From positions 111,052 to 128,744 of the forward strand of contig DBZU01000072.1 in NCBI GenBank assembly GCA_002311285.1: 17,693 nt of DNA, read 5' to 3'. Of the stretch, positions 14,462 to 17,693 are shown one piece after another (the first letter of the stretch is position 1; every line of letters starts with the position of its first letter). Below the pieces are notes generated by a model. The model had not been told where the DNA came from, did not search any database, and worked only from the letters and a program-made list of their open reading frames with translations. Made by a program: the position numbers and the translations under genes. The stretch is from Dehalococcoidia bacterium UBA1152 (GTDB taxonomy: Bacteria > Chloroflexota > Dehalococcoidia > Lucifugimonadales > UBA2962).

Positions 14462-15288
14462 AGATTAACTCCTCTTTCTAGAAAAACAGTATAAAGCCTT
14501 ATCCAGTCCTCTAGTGATAAAGTCTGTGGTCTATTTTTCAGATCAATGCCTGCCAATTTCAATATGTCCCAGATCAAATCTTTAGATAACTCAAGGCTAT
14601 GTTGTAAACAATTATGTATTTGTTTACGAGGTGCAGAAAACCCTGCTCGCACTAATGTTAGAAACTCAGATTCTGATCCAGCTATGATTTTGCTTTTTTC
14701 ATGTGGCTTCATTGTAATAACAGTTGATTTCACTTTTGGGGCTGGCTTAAATACGGATGGGTGCACAGTAAACAGTTTTTCTACTGTAGACCTAAGTTGA
14801 AATTCAACTGAAAGGTATCCCATTTTTCCTGGCTTAGCAGCAATCAAGTCGGCTACCTCTTTTTGTAACATTACTGTTATAAAAGAAGGCTTGTTGTCCA
14901 TAGTTAAATAGTGACGGATAATTGGTGAAGCAACATTATATGGCAGATTTCCTATTAGTTTATATTGAGTGCTCAACGGTATTACATCGCTGATGTCAAT
15001 TTTTAAAGCATCAGCATTGATAATTTTGAACTTCGCAGTTGCATTCAATTTAGATTTCAAATTTTGGGACAAAAAATCATCCATTTCAATACAGATAAGA
15101 TACTCAACTCTTCCTGCTAATATTTTGGTCAAAATACCTTTACCCGGGCCGATTTCAACTACTGTGTCAGTCGTTAAGGGCGAAATAGCATCGACAATTC
15201 GATGAGCAACGTTTAAATCTATTAAAAAATTCTGTCCAAGTGACTTTTTTGGTTTCATTCTTCGGTTTACAGGTGTTGAGAATGACAC
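14458..15288 (-). CDS. rsmA: 16S rRNA (adenine-1518/1519-N6) dimethyltransferase
   Basis: A 276-residue KsgA/RsmA enzyme that dimethylates two adenines in the 3' hairpin of 16S rRNA during 30S maturation. It has KKSLGQNFLID (14-24), SAM motif I EIGPGKG (45-51), the acidic end of strand two in CIEMD (66-70), and the catalytic NLPYN (114-118), then the small C-terminal helical domain. The start is GTG 15288 with GGGAG six bases upstream; an internal ATG at residue 11 would still leave the core intact. The gene begins only about 25 bases after the end of the SRP RNA and no terminator is visible between them, so some transcripts may be shared. It overlaps ispE by four bases. Confidence 0.95.
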   Translation of the reverse strand: MSFSTPVNRRMKPKKSLGQNFLIDLNVAHRIVDAISPLTTDTVVEIGPGKGILTKILAGRVEYLICIEMDDFLSQNLKSKLNATAKFKIINADALKIDISDVIPLSTQYKLIGNLPYNVASPIIRHYLTMDNKPSFITVMLQKEVADLIAAKPGKMGYLSVEFQLRSTVEKLFTVHPSVFKPAPKVKSTVITMKPHEKSKIIAGSESEFLTLVRAGFSAPRKQIHNCLQHSLELSKDLIWDILKLAGIDLKNRPQTLSLEDWIRLYTVFLERGVNL

Positions 15289-15311
15289 GCTTTACTCCCG
15301 GTTACATGTTA

Positions 15312-15589
<278 letters not shown>

Positions 15590-15593
15590 TTTA

Positions 15594-15622
15594 ATCTTAG
15601 GATCACTTCTCAACTAATGCAA
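15594..15622 (-). promoter_or_regulatory. Promoter of the SRP RNA
   Basis: The minus strand carries TTGCAT (15622-15617), a 17-bp spacer and TAAGAT (15599-15594), six bases before the G at 15587 that begins the terminal helix. The agreement between promoter spacing and RNA 5' end supports both calls. Confidence 0.55.
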
Positions 15623-15696
15623 CTTTTTCACAAATTCTTTCATACTGTTGTTTCTAATTAAAATCAAAGTTATCGATCAAGATGAAATTTTGTTAC

Positions 15697-17541
15697 TTAC
15701 CGTTCAATTTTTAGTATTGAAAGAAAGGCCTCTTGCGGTATTTCTACTCTACCTATTTTCTTCATACGTTTTTTACCTTCAGCCTGTTTATCAAGCAACT
15801 TTCTTTTTCGAGTTACATCTCCGCCATAGCACTTTGCGATAACATCTTTTCTTAAAGCTCTTACAGTTTCCCTTGCTAATATCTTGTTACCGATAGCAGC
15901 TTGAATTGGTACTGCAAATAGTTGTCTTGGAATTAACTCCTTTAACTTCATAGTTAATTCACGTCCATGTTGGTAGGCATTGGTTTTATGTGAAATGAAC
16001 GATAAGGCATCCACCGATTCACCATTAACTAATATCTCCAACTTTACTAACTTTCCAGGCCTATACTCTGACATAGAGTAGTCCATAGAAGCGTACCCTT
16101 GTGTGCGGGATTTTAATTGATCTGCAAAGTCAATTAAAACTTCTGATAGAGGCACCTTATACTCAAACATAACTCTGTGGCCTTGTGCGACTCCGGGTTC
16201 AAAGTTGTCTCCGGAAGACTGAATGTATTCCATACGATCGAGTTCCCCTCGCCTGCCATTGACTAGTTCTATGATTGTTCCTATATAGCTGTCCGGTGCT
16301 AGTATATTTAAATTTAACCAAGGTTCTCTTATTTCATCTATTGATTGTGAAGGAGGCATTTCAGCAGGATTGTCAATTTCAAGTGTGGTTCCGTCAGTCA
16401 GCAGGATTTGATAGGCAACACCGGGAGCTGTTGCCAGCAATGTAAGGTCATATTCTCGCTCAAGCCTCTCTTGAATTACTTCCATATGAAGCAACCCTAA
16501 GAATCCGCATCGAAATCCTGGACCCAGGGCCGTTGACTGTTCAGGTTGATAAGTTAGAGCCGCATCATTTATAGCTAATTTTTCCAGCGCTTCTCGTAGG
16601 TCTGAATAACTCTCTCCATCAGCTGGATACAATCCAGCGAATACCATTGGTTTTGTTGGATTGTATGTTTCCAATGGATACGCTGAACCATCTTTGAGGG
16701 TTGTAATCGTATCACCGACTGGAGCGTCTCCTACTTGTTTGAATCCAGTTGCTATGTATCCAACCTCACCCGTATAAAGAAATGAAGTAGGGAATTCTTT
16801 TGGGCTAAACGCCCCTACTTCCAAAGATTCCCCAGATGTTCCTTTTGCCATCAACTTCAGTTTTGTTCGTGATGGCAGAGAGCCATCAAAGACCCTTACA
16901 TAAGCAATAACTCCTTTGTATGAGTCATACTTGGAATCGAATATTAATGCTCTTAATGGTCCGGTTGAATCTCCTTGCGGACAAGGAATTCTTTCAACTA
17001 TGGCATTCAATAGATTTTTAACTCCATCTCCTGTTTTACCAGACACATAAATCATTTCGGATTCTTCAAAGCCAAAGCTCTGGCATACCTCAGATGCAAC
17101 TCTTTCAGGTTCGGCTGCTTCGAGATCTATTTTGTTGATAACAGGTATGATTTTTAAATTTCTTTCAATAGCTAGGTAAACATTCGCTAATGTTTGTGCT
17201 TGAATACCTTGTGTAGCGTCAATAACTAATAAGGCGCCTTCACAAGCTGCTAATGATCTAGAAACTTCATAAGTAAAGTCAACGTGGCCAGGAGTGTCAA
17301 TCAGGTTAAGTTGATAATCGGAATCAGCATCGGATTTGTGCGCAAGACGTACCGCTTGTGCTTTTATTGTGATTCCTCTTTCTCGTTCTAAGTCCATTGT
17401 ATCGAGATGTTGTTCTAAGAGTTCTCTAGGATCTATAGCACCTGTTTCAGCAATTAACCTGTCAGCGAGAGTAGACTTACCATGATCAATATGAGCTATG
17501 ATGCAGAAATTACGAATATTTGAAATGTCCATGGATGTCAT
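15697..17541 (-). CDS. lepA: Elongation factor 4 (LepA), back-translocating GTPase
   Basis: A 614-residue ribosome-associated translational GTPase. G1 AHIDHGKST (16-24), G2 in RGITIK (about 55-60), G3 DTPGHVD (82-88) and G4 NKID (136-139) are intact. EF-G-like domains II, III and V follow (GLYPADGE.Y.DLREALEKL, GFRCGFLGLLHMEV). The LepA-specific C-terminal domain then carries DYSMSEYRPGKLVKLEILVNGE and AKCYGGDVTRKRKLL.KQ.EGKK. Length is normal (about 600). ATG 17541 is used; a second ATG three codons in could serve equally, and neither has a clear ribosome site. It lies about 90 bases after the tRNA-Leu and upstream of the SRP RNA, which has its own promoter. Confidence 0.97.
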   Translation of the reverse strand: MTSMDISNIRNFCIIAHIDHGKSTLADRLIAETGAIDPRELLEQHLDTMDLERERGITIKAQAVRLAHKSDADSDYQLNLIDTPGHVDFTYEVSRSLAACEGALLVIDATQGIQAQTLANVYLAIERNLKIIPVINKIDLEAAEPERVASEVCQSFGFEESEMIYVSGKTGDGVKNLLNAIVERIPCPQGDSTGPLRALIFDSKYDSYKGVIAYVRVFDGSLPSRTKLKLMAKGTSGESLEVGAFSPKEFPTSFLYTGEVGYIATGFKQVGDAPVGDTITTLKDGSAYPLETYNPTKPMVFAGLYPADGESYSDLREALEKLAINDAALTYQPEQSTALGPGFRCGFLGLLHMEVIQERLEREYDLTLLATAPGVAYQILLTDGTTLEIDNPAEMPPSQSIDEIREPWLNLNILAPDSYIGTIIELVNGRRGELDRMEYIQSSGDNFEPGVAQGHRVMFEYKVPLSEVLIDFADQLKSRTQGYASMDYSMSEYRPGKLVKLEILVNGESVDALSFISHKTNAYQHGRELTMKLKELIPRQLFAVPIQAAIGNKILARETVRALRKDVIAKCYGGDVTRKRKLLDKQAEGKKRMKKIGRVEIPQEAFLSILKIER

Positions 17542-17631
17542 TATTTTAATAAAATAGATTCTAGTTCTTGATTTAAAAGTATTGGACTGGCGTTCGTAGA
17601 GACCTTATTATTGGTTAACATTATTTTAAAC

Positions 17632-17693
17632 TGGGGAAGGAGGGACTCGAACCCACACGCCTTGCGGCACATGATCCTAAATCATGCTCGTCT
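17632..17693 (-). tRNA. tRNA-Leu (anticodon TAG), 3' part, cut by the window edge
   Basis: On the minus strand the anticodon arm is CATGA-TTTAGGA-TCATG with anticodon TAG, followed by a long variable arm (GCC-GCAA-GGC) typical of class II tRNAs, then a T arm with TTCGAGT loop and the acceptor strand CTTCCCC plus discriminator A. The T stem has one T-T mismatch. The D arm and 5' acceptor lie outside the window. No encoded CCA is seen. Confidence 0.88.

Overview
This window looks like a chromosomal segment of a low-GC bacterium. Short stretches counted by eye run from about 37% GC in lexA to 52-57% in two metabolic genes. Lineage is inferred, not shown. Paired F420-type luciferase-like oxidoreductases, SDR and MDR dehydrogenases, MEP-pathway isoprenoid synthesis, a two-gene Tat system and a large (Alu-containing) SRP RNA together suggest a marine Chloroflexota such as the SAR202/Dehalococcoidia group.

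Left part (1-1224, + strand): the C-terminal end of a DinG-like helicase, then an OGG1-type 8-oxoguanine glycosylase. Next comes a run of six minus-strand genes read from about 6321 down to 1210: two tandem F420/LLM oxidoreductases with a 4-bp ATGA overlap, a small Rdx/SelW-like gene, a mycothiol-dependent formaldehyde dehydrogenase-like alcohol dehydrogenase, and two SDR dehydrogenases. They probably form a redox or catabolic operon.

The main discovery is in this run. The Rdx gene is interrupted in frame by a UGA exactly where the family has the second residue of its CxxC/CxxU redox motif. It has a strong Shine-Dalgarno and an ATG upstream of the UGA. A SECIS-like hairpin with a G in the apical loop starts about 11 nt after the UGA. 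I read it as an 88-residue selenoprotein (4017-4283) that ordinary gene calling would truncate or miss.

Centre (6322-9090): a divergent control region holds back-to-back promoters and two GAAC-N4-GTGC boxes, followed by lexA. A GC-richer gamma-glutamyltransferase-family gene follows, closed by a clear hairpin terminator that could work in both directions.

Right part: a housekeeping minus-strand operon rlmD-maf-tatA/B-tatC (12136-9136), then divergent lipA on the plus strand. Then come minus-strand lepA, the large SRP RNA with its own promoter, rsmA (ksgA), ispE and an unknown four-helix membrane protein; the last three overlap one another. The window ends inside a tRNA-Leu(TAG). DNA repair and SOS functions (DinG-like helicase, OGG, LexA), protein export (Tat, SRP RNA) and ribosome functions (RlmD, RsmA, LepA) are mixed with the accessory oxidoreductase operon.
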